From positions 101,108 through 165,107 of the forward strand of contig JACRMH010000022.1 of NCBI GenBank assembly GCA_016219545.1: a stretch of 64,000 bases of DNA, in the 5' to 3' direction. A model generated the notes under the pieces. The model worked only from the letters and a program-made list of their open reading frames with translations, was not told the origin of the DNA and made no database searches. Of the stretch, positions 28,623-38,577 are shown piece by piece; position 1 is the first letter of the stretch; every line of letters starts with the position of its first letter. This DNA is from Chloroflexota bacterium. GTDB lineage: Bacteria; Chloroflexota; Anaerolineae; Anaerolineales; Villigracilaceae. The position numbers were made by a program, and so were the translations under genes.

Positions 28623-31600
28623 AAAATTTCCTTTGGAAGGGGTATTTGGATGATTTTTTTTGTCCCCTTACCGGGTTGTGACTCAATTTGGAATGTTCCA
28701 TCTACAAGGCTCGCGCGCTCACGAATTCCTCTCAGGCCGCTGGAGCGATGCTTTGCCATCTCAACCTGCGGATCAAAGCCTTTTCCGTTATCTTCGATCT
28801 GGACGTTCAACATGCCGTTCGCTGCGCGGACCTCAAGCTCGGTGCGTGTTGCTTCGGCATGACGCGCCACGTTGGTGAGCGCTTCCTGCACAGCGCGGTA
28901 GGCAGTAGTTTCGATCTCGCTGGAAAAACGAACTCCTTCCACGCCGCTGTGTTTGAAATCCACTTCGATGCCCGTTTGTCCCTGAAAACGGTTGACGTGC
29001 CAGGTGAGCGCAGGAATCAATCCAAGATCATCGAGCATCGGCGGGCGCAGTTCGAGCGAGAGGGCGCTGACACGGCTGAGCAGATCGTTCACCAATTCGC
29101 CTGACTGCGCCATTTTTTTAGCCGCCAGTTCAGGCGGAAGCTGCGGCATGATCTCCATTGTCAATTTCAAAGCGGTCAGCATCTGTCCGATCTGGTCGTG
29201 CAGTTCGCGCCCGATGGCGCGCTGTACCGTCTCGTGGGTTTCAAGGAGTCGGCGCGAGAGTTCCCCCAATCGGTCACGGCTGAGACGGAGTTCCTCTTCT
29301 GCGCGTTTGCGCTCGGTGATGTCCTGCATAGTGTTGAGGATGAATTTCTGATCGCCGACATCCACCAAATCAATGTTCACAGAGAAGTTGCGCTTCTCGC
29401 CGGACTTGGTGTGCAAGGGCAGTTCCGCATTGCGTACGGAACCGTTTGCGTTCAGAAGGGCAAGGATGCGGGCGCGGCCCTCGGCATCGGGGTTGAATCC
29501 CAGTTCCTGCGAGGTCTTGCCGATCGCTTCCTCCCTTGTAAACCCGATGGTTTTTTCGAAGGCTTCATTGACATTGACCAGAACGCCCTCGGGCAGTTTC
29601 GACAGCGCGGCGACAAAAGCGGATTTCTCGAACAGGACGGAAAACTTTTGCTCGCTTTCGCGCAGCCGCGTGTGAATCCGGGCGCGCCCGATCGCGGGGC
29701 TGATGTCTTGAATCAAGACCATTATCAGTTTCAAGTCCGACTCTGTCAGCCTCGTCTCTTGCGCGTTTTCCACGCTGAAAATTCCGATGACCTTGCCCTC
29801 ATCGAAGATAGGCACGCAGATCTCAGAGACGATGCCCTCGATGGCTGTAAAATACGCCGGGTCACTGCGGGTATCCTTGAGGAAAACAGGCTCGCCCGTC
29901 CGCGCCACGCGGCCCGCAATACCTTGGGTGAGCGGAATCTCCTCGAGGACCTGTGCATAACCGACCTGATGCTGCAGAACCAGCGCTTCGCCCGACAGCA
30001 AATACAGGCTGACATGGCTGTAGCTAAAGGTTTCCTTTGTGCTTTCCACGACGCGCCTCAGAATCGTCCCCAAGTCCAGTTCATTTTCGACAATGCCGCG
30101 CACGCGATCCAGCAAGTCGCGTTCCCGCTCGGCGCGCTTGCTCTCGGTGATGTCTGTGCTCATCGCAAGGATAAACTGCGATTCGCCAATCGTAATGATC
30201 TGGGCATTGACCAGGAAATCCCTGATCTCGCCATCCTTGCGGCGCAAGCGGTATTCACGATCCCGAACATTGCCCTGTTCCGTGAGTTCCTTTGCCAACA
30301 GTTCTCGAACCGGCGAGGCTGGCCTCATTCCCAACTCTACCGCGTCATGCCCGATCATTTCTTCGCGGGTAAACCCCAAATTCTTCGCATGAGTCTGGTT
30401 GACTTCTGTGAACACGCCTTGCGCCAAGTCCGAGATGGACATTCCAATGGGCGCTTCATGGAATGCCTTGAAGAATCGTTCTTCACTCTCGCGCAGTTCT
30501 TTCTCCGCGCGCCTGCGCTCGGTGATGTCCAATATTGCGCCATAAACCGTCTTTGTTTTTCCATCTATTATCTCCGCGTTTGCTATCGCGCGCACATTTT
30601 TATGATTGCCTTTTCCTGTTACCATTTCCAAATCTAAATCATACGGCTTGCCAAACTTGACGGCGTCTTCAACCGCTTTCCTAAGGATGGGTTCATCCTT
30701 TGGAATGAAACGACTGATTTCCTTCTCTACGTTGGGATCATAGGTGTTTTTATCAACTTCATGAATGCTATACGTTTCGTCGCTCCACTTTTGTTTCATC
30801 GTCAGAACGTCGAGTTTCCACGCGCCAACCCTGGCAAGATATCCCATCTGATTGAGCAATTTATTCTGAAGCGCCATTTCCTCCTCCGCCTGTTTGCGCT
30901 CGGTGATGACCTCCGAAAAAAGGATGACTCCGCCAATTTCACCGTTTGCTTCGGACCACGGACGAATTTCCCAGCGGATCCAATCCATCTTTCCGCTGAG
31001 GCGCGGGAAGGGGTCTTCATCTGCTTTTTCGATCGCACCCGCCAGACAGCGGCGGTGGATTTCCTTCCAGTGTTCGGGGATTTCGGGGAAGATTTCGTAA
31101 TGCGAACGCCCGATCACATTCTGATTTCCCAGATCATAATCAACCAGATAACGCCGGCTGGCGACAATGTAATTCATATCACGGTCGAACATGGCGATGG
31201 CGGCGGGCGAGTGTTCGACGAACAGGCGCAGGACTTGTTCATTCCTTTGCAATGCCTCCTCCGCCCGCTTGCGGTCAGTGATGTCGTGAAAGAAGATCGA
31301 AAGCCCATCTTTGGATGGATAGATGCGGTTCTCGAACCAGCGGTCAAACGGTTCGTAATAATCTTCGATTTCAAGCGGGGCCTGCTCTTTGAGCGCGCGA
31401 AGGTACGCATTGGCGAAGGTTGAGCCTTTCGCTTCGGGATATTCAGTCCAATAGTTTTTGCCGATCAGGTCCGCCGGTTTGCGTCCGAGCATTTCCCCGC
31501 CGCGCGTGTTGACATACGTGTAGTTCATATCCGCGTCGAAAGCCACGAAGCCGTCGCTTACGCGCTCGAGGATATTTTCGATTTGCGGGCTGGCAGTCCG

Positions 31601-31717
31601 CTTATGATTGCGAACGATCTTTTTTAATATGGGTTTTGACGCAGAGGGCTTGCGCGTCCCCTGTGTTTTTGATTTCGCCCCGTTATTTTGTTTTGTTACC
31701 CTGCGGTTTGCTTCCAT
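28619..31717 (-). CDS. PAS/GAF multi-sensor NarX-type histidine kinase
   Basis: Repeated PAS/PAC (DITERRRAE), GAF, HisKA_3 (RAIGRELHDQIGQMLTALKLTMEIM), HATPase (EDNGKGFDPQ). Overlaps the regulator by 4 nt. Confidence 0.92.
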   Translation of the reverse strand: MEANRRVTKQNNGAKSKTQGTRKPSASKPILKKIVRNHKRTASPQIENILERVSDGFVAFDADMNYTYVNTRGGEMLGRKPADLIGKNYWTEYPEAKGSTFANAYLRALKEQAPLEIEDYYEPFDRWFENRIYPSKDGLSIFFHDITDRKRAEEALQRNEQVLRLFVEHSPAAIAMFDRDMNYIVASRRYLVDYDLGNQNVIGRSHYEIFPEIPEHWKEIHRRCLAGAIEKADEDPFPRLSGKMDWIRWEIRPWSEANGEIGGVILFSEVITERKQAEEEMALQNKLLNQMGYLARVGAWKLDVLTMKQKWSDETYSIHEVDKNTYDPNVEKEISRFIPKDEPILRKAVEDAVKFGKPYDLDLEMVTGKGNHKNVRAIANAEIIDGKTKTVYGAILDITERRRAEKELRESEERFFKAFHEAPIGMSISDLAQGVFTEVNQTHAKNLGFTREEMIGHDAVELGMRPASPVRELLAKELTEQGNVRDREYRLRRKDGEIRDFLVNAQIITIGESQFILAMSTDITESKRAERERDLLDRVRGIVENELDLGTILRRVVESTKETFSYSHVSLYLLSGEALVLQHQVGYAQVLEEIPLTQGIAGRVARTGEPVFLKDTRSDPAYFTAIEGIVSEICVPIFDEGKVIGIFSVENAQETRLTESDLKLIMVLIQDISPAIGRARIHTRLRESEQKFSVLFEKSAFVAALSKLPEGVLVNVNEAFEKTIGFTREEAIGKTSQELGFNPDAEGRARILALLNANGSVRNAELPLHTKSGEKRNFSVNIDLVDVGDQKFILNTMQDITERKRAEEELRLSRDRLGELSRRLLETHETVQRAIGRELHDQIGQMLTALKLTMEIMPQLPPELAAKKMAQSGELVNDLLSRVSALSLELRPPMLDDLGLIPALTWHVNRFQGQTGIEVDFKHSGVEGVRFSSEIETTAYRAVQEALTNVARHAEATRTELEVRAANGMLNVQIEDNGKGFDPQVEMAKHRSSGLRGIRERASLVDGTFQIESQPGKGTKKIIQIPLPKEIL

Positions 31718-31938
31718 GTCTGCTCCTCAAAATAATAAAAATGAGAGCGCGTTATAAGATGTAAGAGCCAGTATAGCACCAATCATGTTTCCAGCTAACC
31801 CGCATATCGGGAAAATTCTCAAAGAGCCTATTTGTTGTTTAGTTACCGTTCATTTAGGAGGTAATAGACGTATAATTTCTGTAAGGTTTTTGCGCGAACT
31901 AAAACGCTGAATTTCCACACCTTAAACTTGGAGAAAAA

Positions 31939-33555
31939 ATGAAACTCGTAACTGTCGCGCAGATGCGCGAGATTGAAAAAGAAGCAGACGCAAACGGACT
32001 CGCCTATGCCGAGATGATGGAAAACGCAGGGCACGGGCTTGCGGAAATCATCAATGAAATTACATTTGACGATGAAGGCGGAGACGCACTTGGGTTGGTC
32101 GGTCCCGGCAACAATGGCGGTGATACTCTTGTTGCATTGACTCATCTTGCCGAAGACGGCTGGCATGTCCGCGCTTATGTGGTTAAACGCAAGCAGGATG
32201 ATTTTATTGCGCGTCTTATCGCAGCCGGTGGGGAAGTGTCCTTTGCGGAAAGCGATAATGATTTTTCTGCGTTGGGCATGTGTTTTGAATCCGCGGATAT
32301 TTTATTGGATGGTCTGCTTGGCACAGGTATCAAACTTCCGCTCAAAGATGAAATTTCCGCTGTGTTGGAGCAATCCCTTTTCATTATGGACGAGCTGGAT
32401 GAGCCGCCATTTATCATTGCGGTGGATTGTCCCTCTGGTATTGATTGCGATACAGGCGAGGCGGCGCTCGAGTGTTTGCCCGCAGATCTCACCGTCACCA
32501 TGGCGGCGGTCAAACGCGGAATGTTGAAACTGCCTGCCTTTGAATTTGTCGGTGACATCGCGCTTGTAGACATTGGCTTGCCGGATGATCTCGCATCGTT
32601 TCATGATTTGAAGACCGAAGTGGCGGATCATGAACTGGTGGCGGGTCTCCTGCCCGAACGCGCTCTCGATTCTCACAAAGGGACATTTGGTACTGCACTG
32701 ATAGTTGCGGGGTCCATCAATTACACTGGCGCGGCCTTCCTCGCTGGCATGGCGGCCTATCGTTCAGGCGCGGGATTCGTAACGATGGCTGTGCCGGGTC
32801 CATTACATGCTGTGCTGGCAGGCCAACTCCCCGAAGCCACGTGGATTTTGCTCCCAAATGACATGGGCAGCATCGCCGGCACTGCCTCAGCATTGACCAA
32901 ATCCCTTGAAAGCGCATCAGCTTTATTGGTCGGGCCGGGATTCGGACTCGAAGCCAAGACAAAAGAATTTTTGGAAGGATTGCTCGCAGGTAAGTCCAAT
33001 GCCAAAAAGCAGACATCCCAAATAGGTTTTGTTCATAAAGATGCAGAGAATCAAGATGCATCTGTGACTTTGCCTCCCATGGTTGTGGATGCGGACGGTT
33101 TGAAACTGCTTGCGCAAATCCCCGACTGGCACAAAAAACTTCCGCCTTTGAGCGTGCTTACTCCGCACCCGGGCGAGATGTCTGTATTGACGAATTTAGC
33201 GAAGGATGAAATTCAAAGTGACCGCGAAGCCATTGCAAGCAAATACGCGAAGGAGTGGGGACATGTCGTTGTGTTGAAAGGCGCATTCACCGTGATCGCC
33301 GCACCCAACGGCCAGTTGACCGTGATCCCCGTTGCATCGCCTGCATTGGCGCGCGCCGGTACTGGCGATGTGTTGGCAGGCTTGATCGTTGGCTTGCGCG
33401 CACAGGGACTGGATGCTTACGATGCCGCAGTCGCTGGCGCATACATTCATGCGGAAGCAGGTCTGCTCGCCGCTGAAGACCTTGGCACGACTGCATCCGT
33501 TTTAGCGAGTGATATTTTGAATAGCATTGTGGATGTGATCAGCGAATTGGAATAA
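31939..33555 (+). CDS. nnr: Bifunctional NAD(P)HX epimerase/dehydratase
   Basis: N-terminal VGPGNNGGDTLVALTHL epimerase; C-terminal HKGTFGTALIVAGSINYTGAAFLAG, LTPHPGEMSVL, ARAGTGDVLAGLIVGLRAQG. Confidence 0.93.
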   Translation: MKLVTVAQMREIEKEADANGLAYAEMMENAGHGLAEIINEITFDDEGGDALGLVGPGNNGGDTLVALTHLAEDGWHVRAYVVKRKQDDFIARLIAAGGEVSFAESDNDFSALGMCFESADILLDGLLGTGIKLPLKDEISAVLEQSLFIMDELDEPPFIIAVDCPSGIDCDTGEAALECLPADLTVTMAAVKRGMLKLPAFEFVGDIALVDIGLPDDLASFHDLKTEVADHELVAGLLPERALDSHKGTFGTALIVAGSINYTGAAFLAGMAAYRSGAGFVTMAVPGPLHAVLAGQLPEATWILLPNDMGSIAGTASALTKSLESASALLVGPGFGLEAKTKEFLEGLLAGKSNAKKQTSQIGFVHKDAENQDASVTLPPMVVDADGLKLLAQIPDWHKKLPPLSVLTPHPGEMSVLTNLAKDEIQSDREAIASKYAKEWGHVVVLKGAFTVIAAPNGQLTVIPVASPALARAGTGDVLAGLIVGLRAQGLDAYDAAVAGAYIHAEAGLLAAEDLGTTASVLASDILNSIVDVISELE

Positions 33556-33560
33556 GAATC

Positions 33561-33630
33561 GTTACAGGTTTGTAGGTTCACAAGTTTGAAGGTTCAACCT
33601 GCCAACTTTCAAACCTTCAAACTTGAAAAC
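33561..33630. repeat. Inverted 7/8-nt unit array after the nnr stop
   Basis: GTTACAG GTTTGTAG GTTCACAA GTTTGAAG GTTCAAC / CTGCCAAC TTTCAAAC CTTCAAAC TTGAAAAC. Confidence 0.75.
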
Positions 33631-33643
33631 ACAAAACAAACAA

Positions 33644-33675
33644 AAAGAGGATGCCCATAAACGAGCATCCTCTTT
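33644..33675. terminator. Terminator between convergent nnr and SPFH genes
   Basis: AAAGAGGATGC / GCATCCTCTTT with T-rich tail. Confidence 0.75.
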
Positions 33676-33694
33676 CTTCTTTTATCTTTCCTGC

Positions 33695-34738
33695 CTAACT
33701 ATTCATGAACGTTTCAAGGTTATCCTTGCTGATGCGGAACGCCTTGCCGACTTTCTTTGCTTTCAAAGTTCCGTCCGTGATGGCCGCCATGATGTCATCT
33801 TCGGCAACTTTCATGAACTTGGCCGCTTCAGCAGGGGTCATGATGTCTGGCATCGCGCCGCCAGCTGCGGGAGCCCCGCCCTGTGAACTATTCTGCATTC
33901 CACCTTGCAAGGCCTGTCCCATCAAATTGCCGATGCCCATGCCTGCGCCAATGCCAGCGGTGAGACCAGCGCCGCCGCTTTGGTTCTGAGCCGCATCGCG
34001 CATGGCATCCGCGGCTTGCAGTTGGGTGTAGGTTCCCATGTCAAGCATGCCCATGTCACGAAGTTCCTGAGCCGATTTTTCAGAAGGCTTCAGGTTGCCA
34101 ACGTAGAAGGTCTTCAACATTAAACCAATGGCTTCAAATTCTTCCTTGGCCTTCGCGCGGACCGCTGCGCCGATCTCCTCGGTGAGTCCGATCATTTCAG
34201 GCACGGAATTCTTCGCGGCGGTTTCGCCGAGTACATCCTGTAATTTTGAGAGCAGCATGGTGCGCAGGCGTTCTTCAATTTCAGAACTGCGGTAGGTGCC
34301 TGTCGTGCCGACGATCTGGGTCACGAATTGCTGCGGGTCTTTAACCTGGAAGGAGTAAGTACCAAAGCCTTGCAGCAAGGCCACGCCCAAGCCCATGTTC
34401 GGGTTGCGGACAATGATCGGCTGCGGCGTGCCCCACTTCTTGCTCGCAAATTCCTTCATCGAAACGAAATAAACTTCCGCAGGGAAGGGCGTGCGGTCAT
34501 TGAAGGCCTTGCCGATGAAATCGATCACCTTCGGAATGTTCGCTGTGGCAATGGTGTGGCGCCCCGCCTTGAAAACATCCAGCGCATTGCCGTCACGGAA
34601 GAACACTGCCGCCTGGCTCTCGCGCACGATCACCTGTGAACCGATGCGATAGTCACCGATCCCAATCTCCGGGAAGCGATGCACGATCTCATCATTCATT
34701 TCATTTGCATATTCGATGACATCAAAAATTCTAGCCAT
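33695..34738 (-). CDS. SPFH/virion-core-like protein with C-terminal excisionase-type HTH
   Basis: SPFH body (GSQVIVRESQAAVFFRDGNALDVFKAGRHTIATANIP...); C-terminus MTPAEAAKFMKVAEDDIMAAITDGTLKAKKVGKAFRISKDNLETFM looks like HTH_17. Confidence 0.82.
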   Translation of the reverse strand: MARIFDVIEYANEMNDEIVHRFPEIGIGDYRIGSQVIVRESQAAVFFRDGNALDVFKAGRHTIATANIPKVIDFIGKAFNDRTPFPAEVYFVSMKEFASKKWGTPQPIIVRNPNMGLGVALLQGFGTYSFQVKDPQQFVTQIVGTTGTYRSSEIEERLRTMLLSKLQDVLGETAAKNSVPEMIGLTEEIGAAVRAKAKEEFEAIGLMLKTFYVGNLKPSEKSAQELRDMGMLDMGTYTQLQAADAMRDAAQNQSGGAGLTAGIGAGMGIGNLMGQALQGGMQNSSQGGAPAAGGAMPDIMTPAEAAKFMKVAEDDIMAAITDGTLKAKKVGKAFRISKDNLETFMNS

Positions 34739-34849
34739 GTTTTCTCTCCTTTTGAAATTATCAATTTGATTATAGCCGAATGGACTTGCTGATACAAGAA
34801 CCGTTTGTCTTATTCCTCTACGGATTTTTACTCAAATCGTTTCGCTCTT

Positions 34850-34884
34850 AGCTGATAACTGTTCACTGCTCACTGACAACTGAC
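34850..34884. repeat. Heptad array at the stop of the zinc-ribbon gene
   Basis: AGCTGAT AACTGTT CACTGCT CACTGAC AACTGAC (unit nACTGnn). Confidence 0.75.
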
Positions 34885-35480
34885 TACCCCTCCACCAACC
34901 TCGTCCCGCACGCCTGACAGAACAACGCATCTGAGGTATGTCCGCGTTTGCATTTCGGACAAATGCGTGGCAGGTCTGTGGGCAGCGCGCCTCCGCAAGA
35001 ACTGCACAATTCAAGTTCAGGGTCATTGGCTGTGTTGCAATACGGACATACTTTCGGGTTACCCGGCGCATTCTTTTCCCCAGCCAACGAACGCGTCAGC
35101 GCGCAAAGATCATTGATGGCATTCCAAATTTGTGGAGCGATATTTTCCTGCTTCAATTCCCCGACAATATCCGGGATCATCGCCAGCAATGAAAGTGGAC
35201 TACTCGCAGCACGTTCCATCATTTCACTGGCGTCTGCAGTTCTATCCAGCCAGTCGCGGTCACGGCTCATGGTGACCAGTACGCCGCCCTCTGTATCTGC
35301 AATATGAGCGGTGATGGGCGTTCCGTGCTTCGATCCAATCTGCACCAGCGAGGTATCTCCATGAGATTCAACTTTTGTACGATGCTGACGGTCATTGAAT
35401 CTGGCGGCAAGTTGTTCCGCCAGGGCTACGGCGCGAATCCCGCCATGGAACATGCGTTGATTGGGCGGCAATGTGTTCAT
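34884..35480 (-). CDS. Double zinc-ribbon protein
   Basis: VCPYCNTANDPELELCSSCGGALPTDLPRICPKCKRGHTSDALFCQACGTRL. Confidence 0.75.
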   Translation of the reverse strand: MNTLPPNQRMFHGGIRAVALAEQLAARFNDRQHRTKVESHGDTSLVQIGSKHGTPITAHIADTEGGVLVTMSRDRDWLDRTADASEMMERAASSPLSLLAMIPDIVGELKQENIAPQIWNAINDLCALTRSLAGEKNAPGNPKVCPYCNTANDPELELCSSCGGALPTDLPRICPKCKRGHTSDALFCQACGTRLVEG

Positions 35481-35481
35481 G

Positions 35482-36273
35482 TTATTCCTTCATTGATTTC
35501 CCCGTCCCCTTATCGCGCAGCATTAATATCTCAGACATGATGCTGACTGCGATCTCTTCAGGGGTTTCGGCTTGCAATTCCAACCCAATGGGCGAGTGGA
35601 CTTTTGCGATCTTTTCTGCGCTGATGCCTTTTTTCTTCAATGCTTTGACAGTGGTTGCCCATCTTCTTTTTGAGCCGATGATGCCAATGTACGCGGCAGC
35701 GGAGTCAAGCAGCGGGGCAAGTCCGGCCGCATCGACGGCTGATCCTCTTGTGGTTAAGATGAGGACCGTTCGTTTATCAATTTTGATGTGTTTGGGAAGT
35801 TCATCCATCGTCACCGGATAATACGCATCTGCCTCCGGCGTTGACTCAGGCGTGCAAAATTCGGCCCGGTCATCGCTGACAGCGACTCGATACCCCAGCC
35901 ATTTTGCGAGATGGACAACTGCCTTGCCCACGTGCCCTGCGCCGATGACGACGAGCAGTGGGGCGGGGAGAATGGGTTCCACAAATACCTCCACCTGACC
36001 TCCGCATACGCCGGGGTCGCCGCGTGACGGATCGGCCATGTTGTAATGCAATTTGCGCGGTTGACCGTCACTGATGGACATCCAGGCTTCATCAAGCACG
36101 CGATGCTCCAGGTCGCCGCCGCCAACCGTGCCAATGAAATGTCCGTTGGAATAGACGAGCATCTTACTGCCCACATGGCGCGGTGTGGAGCCTTCACTGC
36201 TCGTCACTGTACACAACGCGGCAGTTTCATTATTCTTTTCAAGTTCAGCCAGGGCTTGGTAGATGGATTTCAT
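35482..36273 (-). CDS. XdhC/CoxI family protein (molybdenum-hydroxylase maturation)
   Basis: AALCTVTSSEGSTPRHVGSKMLVYSNGHFIGTVGGGDLE, VVIGAGHVGKAVVHLAKWLGYRVAVSDDR. Confidence 0.92.
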   Translation of the reverse strand: MKSIYQALAELEKNNETAALCTVTSSEGSTPRHVGSKMLVYSNGHFIGTVGGGDLEHRVLDEAWMSISDGQPRKLHYNMADPSRGDPGVCGGQVEVFVEPILPAPLLVVIGAGHVGKAVVHLAKWLGYRVAVSDDRAEFCTPESTPEADAYYPVTMDELPKHIKIDKRTVLILTTRGSAVDAAGLAPLLDSAAAYIGIIGSKRRWATTVKALKKKGISAEKIAKVHSPIGLELQAETPEEIAVSIMSEILMLRDKGTGKSMKE

Positions 36274-36319
36274 AATTTATAACTCTGGAGTCAGACAGCA
36301 AACCCGATCCAGAAACAAA

Positions 36320-36652
36320 TTATCCGGTCTGTTTGGCAGCCACGCGTACGCGGATCGCTTCCACTAGAATGTGAACATACTCCATGCCTTTTTTGGATGG
36401 GGTCTTTTCGTAATGCTTCCAGCGCCGTGATTCAAAGAACAAACAAGTCCGCAGGTCGGTCAGCGATTGGGTCAGTTGCTTTTGTTCGCGATACAGCTTG
36501 ACGCCTTCTTCGGCGACTTCGCGGCATCTTTTAAAGGAGCCCCAATGTTTGTAGCCGTCAAAGGTCAACGCGAAAGGTTCGATCTTTTTCCAGCTTGCGC
36601 GGTGATTGGGGATGTCGTTTTCGATCAGTTGTGAATTTGGGATTTTGTCCAT
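36320..36652 (-). CDS. Hypothetical protein
   Basis: Intact 110-aa ORF in a gap between known genes, same strand as its neighbours; no family recognised. Confidence 0.5.
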   Translation of the reverse strand: MDKIPNSQLIENDIPNHRASWKKIEPFALTFDGYKHWGSFKRCREVAEEGVKLYREQKQLTQSLTDLRTCLFFESRRWKHYEKTPSKKGMEYVHILVEAIRVRVAAKQTG

Positions 36653-36737
36653 GATACTCTTTTGGCTTTTACGCGCATAAGATGCGTAATAGCATGGCGC
36701 AACAGAGATTCAAAGCTGCGTGTCCAGATAAAATTCT

Positions 36738-37067
36738 CTACAAAAATTTCTTGATGGCGTGTTTGTGGAGCGGGAGGTCATCCTGAACGGCATTCCAAAC
36801 GCTGGCAAGGTTGACGCTGAAATTTTCGGGGATGATCTTTTTGCAGATGCCGGTCATGTTGGACCAGGGCAGGGTGGGGTGGTCGCTTTGGAATTCGGCC
36901 GAAATGCAGTTTGCCGCGGCGCCGATGATCTCGATCTGACGCACAACGGCATCCTGCACCATGGCGCGGGAGAGGAATTCGTTCTCAGACATGCCCCTTG
37001 TATAGCGGTCTATCTGTTCTATTGCAGCGAAGATGTGATGCAAATAGACGGCGTCCTGATTACTCAT
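36738..37067 (-). CDS. HepT-like (DUF86/HEPN) protein with degenerate catalytic motif
   Basis: AIEQIDRYTRGMSENEFLSRAMVQDAVVRQIEIIGAAA ... VNLASVWNAVQDDLPLHKHAIKKFL; RX4HXY is replaced by CKKIIPEN. Confidence 0.75.
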   Translation of the reverse strand: MSNQDAVYLHHIFAAIEQIDRYTRGMSENEFLSRAMVQDAVVRQIEIIGAAANCISAEFQSDHPTLPWSNMTGICKKIIPENFSVNLASVWNAVQDDLPLHKHAIKKFL

Positions 37068-37185
37068 AAATTGCCGCCTTGTCCTGATTCAAATGTTTTT
37101 TGCGTACTTTTCATATATCCATTGTACCGTAATAAATGTTTCGTGACGGACGAGTGAATGTACAAATGTGAAACGTTTGTATGTT

Positions 37186-38529
37186 CTAGCGTTCCAATAG
37201 CCCCAGTATCGCGGGCAATAATTGTTTTTTTCTTGAAACCACACCTTGCGCGTCGAGAGTCCCATCAGCGAGAGGCGGGTAGGGGAGATCATCTAAAATA
37301 CCGGGGGCATTCGATGTAAGAATTAAGCGGCTCGTACTGCGCACAACATCAGTGACGAGGAGCATCGCGAAGTCAAGTCCGCGTTTATCACTGAGGTCAT
37401 TGAGCGCGTTTTGTAGCGGTTCAAGATGATCGGTGAGTTGCAGGATGTCGGTCACTTCGGCTTGAGCCACGGCGAATTTATATCCGCCCGCTTCAAAGGG
37501 TTTTATGTCTGTGCTGACCACATCTTTGGGTTCGCGGTTGGAGAGCCCTGCTCCTGCGCTGAGTACGGCCTTGCCATAGGAGTCTATCGTCTCGCCTTTG
37601 AGCGGACTTCCACCTGCGAAGGCCCAGCGGGATAACCTGTCTGCGGCGGTCTTGTCACGCGGCGTGGTGGTGGGAGATGTCAGGATAAGCGTATCAGCCA
37701 ACAGTCCGGCAAGAAGCGTGCCTGCCAGCGGCGGCGGCATGGAGAGTCCCGCTTCGGCGGTTAGTTCAGTCACCAGCGTGGATGTTGACCCAACGATGTC
37801 CACAGTAAAGCGAATGGGTTGATGCGTGTACGGATTCCCAAGCCTGTGATGATCGAGGATCTCAAGCAGTTCGGCTTCTTCGAGCGCGGTGATGGCCTGA
37901 CGGGTTTCGTTATGATCCACCAAAATGATCTTGAGACGCGGCGGGTTGAGCACTTCGCGCTGGCTGGCAATGCCAACATAATGTCCATTTTCATCCACGA
38001 CCCAATAATCATCATATTCATCACGCAGAATTTTATTGAGCGAATCGCGGATGTGCGCGTTGGCCGCATATTTGGGGACGTTCGTGTCGGCTGCATGTTT
38101 GGATTGCGCCGACATCATCTCGCGCACGGTTGTATCGCCGGGGCGTGGACCCAATGTGTCGGTGAAATATTTGAAGAGGCTCATGCCATTGATGATGCCG
38201 TAAGGTCTGCCATCTTCACTTACGACTGGTGCGATGCCGCCGGTTTTGCTGGCAAGAGTCCACGCCGCGCCGAGTTGTGAATCGGGACGAATGGTATCGA
38301 GCCGGCGCATGACAGATTCAAAGCGCGGCGATGCATCCGTGAGGAGGAAGGGTGCTTCCAGTCCGAGAGTTTTCAACACCCAGGATGTTTGCGGGTTGAG
38401 AGCGCCCGCGCGCGCAGCGACGGTGTTGCTGCCGTCACGTTCGCGCAGGAGCCACGCATATCCCATTGCTGAGGCGATGGAATCAGTATCCGGGTTGACA
38501 TGTCCGATAACATAGATTTGATCGTGCAT
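37186..38529 (-). CDS. Manganese-dependent (family II) inorganic pyrophosphatase with CBS domains
   Basis: VIGHVNPDTDSIASAMGYAW, ILVDHNETRQA, LEILDHHRLGN plus an inserted CBS-like region. Confidence 0.88.
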   Translation of the reverse strand: MHDQIYVIGHVNPDTDSIASAMGYAWLLRERDGSNTVAARAGALNPQTSWVLKTLGLEAPFLLTDASPRFESVMRRLDTIRPDSQLGAAWTLASKTGGIAPVVSEDGRPYGIINGMSLFKYFTDTLGPRPGDTTVREMMSAQSKHAADTNVPKYAANAHIRDSLNKILRDEYDDYWVVDENGHYVGIASQREVLNPPRLKIILVDHNETRQAITALEEAELLEILDHHRLGNPYTHQPIRFTVDIVGSTSTLVTELTAEAGLSMPPPLAGTLLAGLLADTLILTSPTTTPRDKTAADRLSRWAFAGGSPLKGETIDSYGKAVLSAGAGLSNREPKDVVSTDIKPFEAGGYKFAVAQAEVTDILQLTDHLEPLQNALNDLSDKRGLDFAMLLVTDVVRSTSRLILTSNAPGILDDLPYPPLADGTLDAQGVVSRKKQLLPAILGLLER

Positions 38530-38577
38530 TATATTTTCCCGTGAGTGTTGAAATTTTGGTAAATAATAATGATCGAA

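Noticed and set aside
32990-33085. Low-complexity insertion SNAKKQTSQIGFVHKDAENQDASVT in Nnr as another repeat insertion
   Set aside because: Only a 7-bp inverted word (AGATGCA/TGCATCT) is visible, with no heptad register; too weak without an alignment.
36738-37067. Active HepT toxin of a HepT-MntA pair
   Set aside because: RX4HXY is absent and no MntA-type nucleotidyltransferase is adjacent; the NTases in the window are about 9 kb and 16 kb away.
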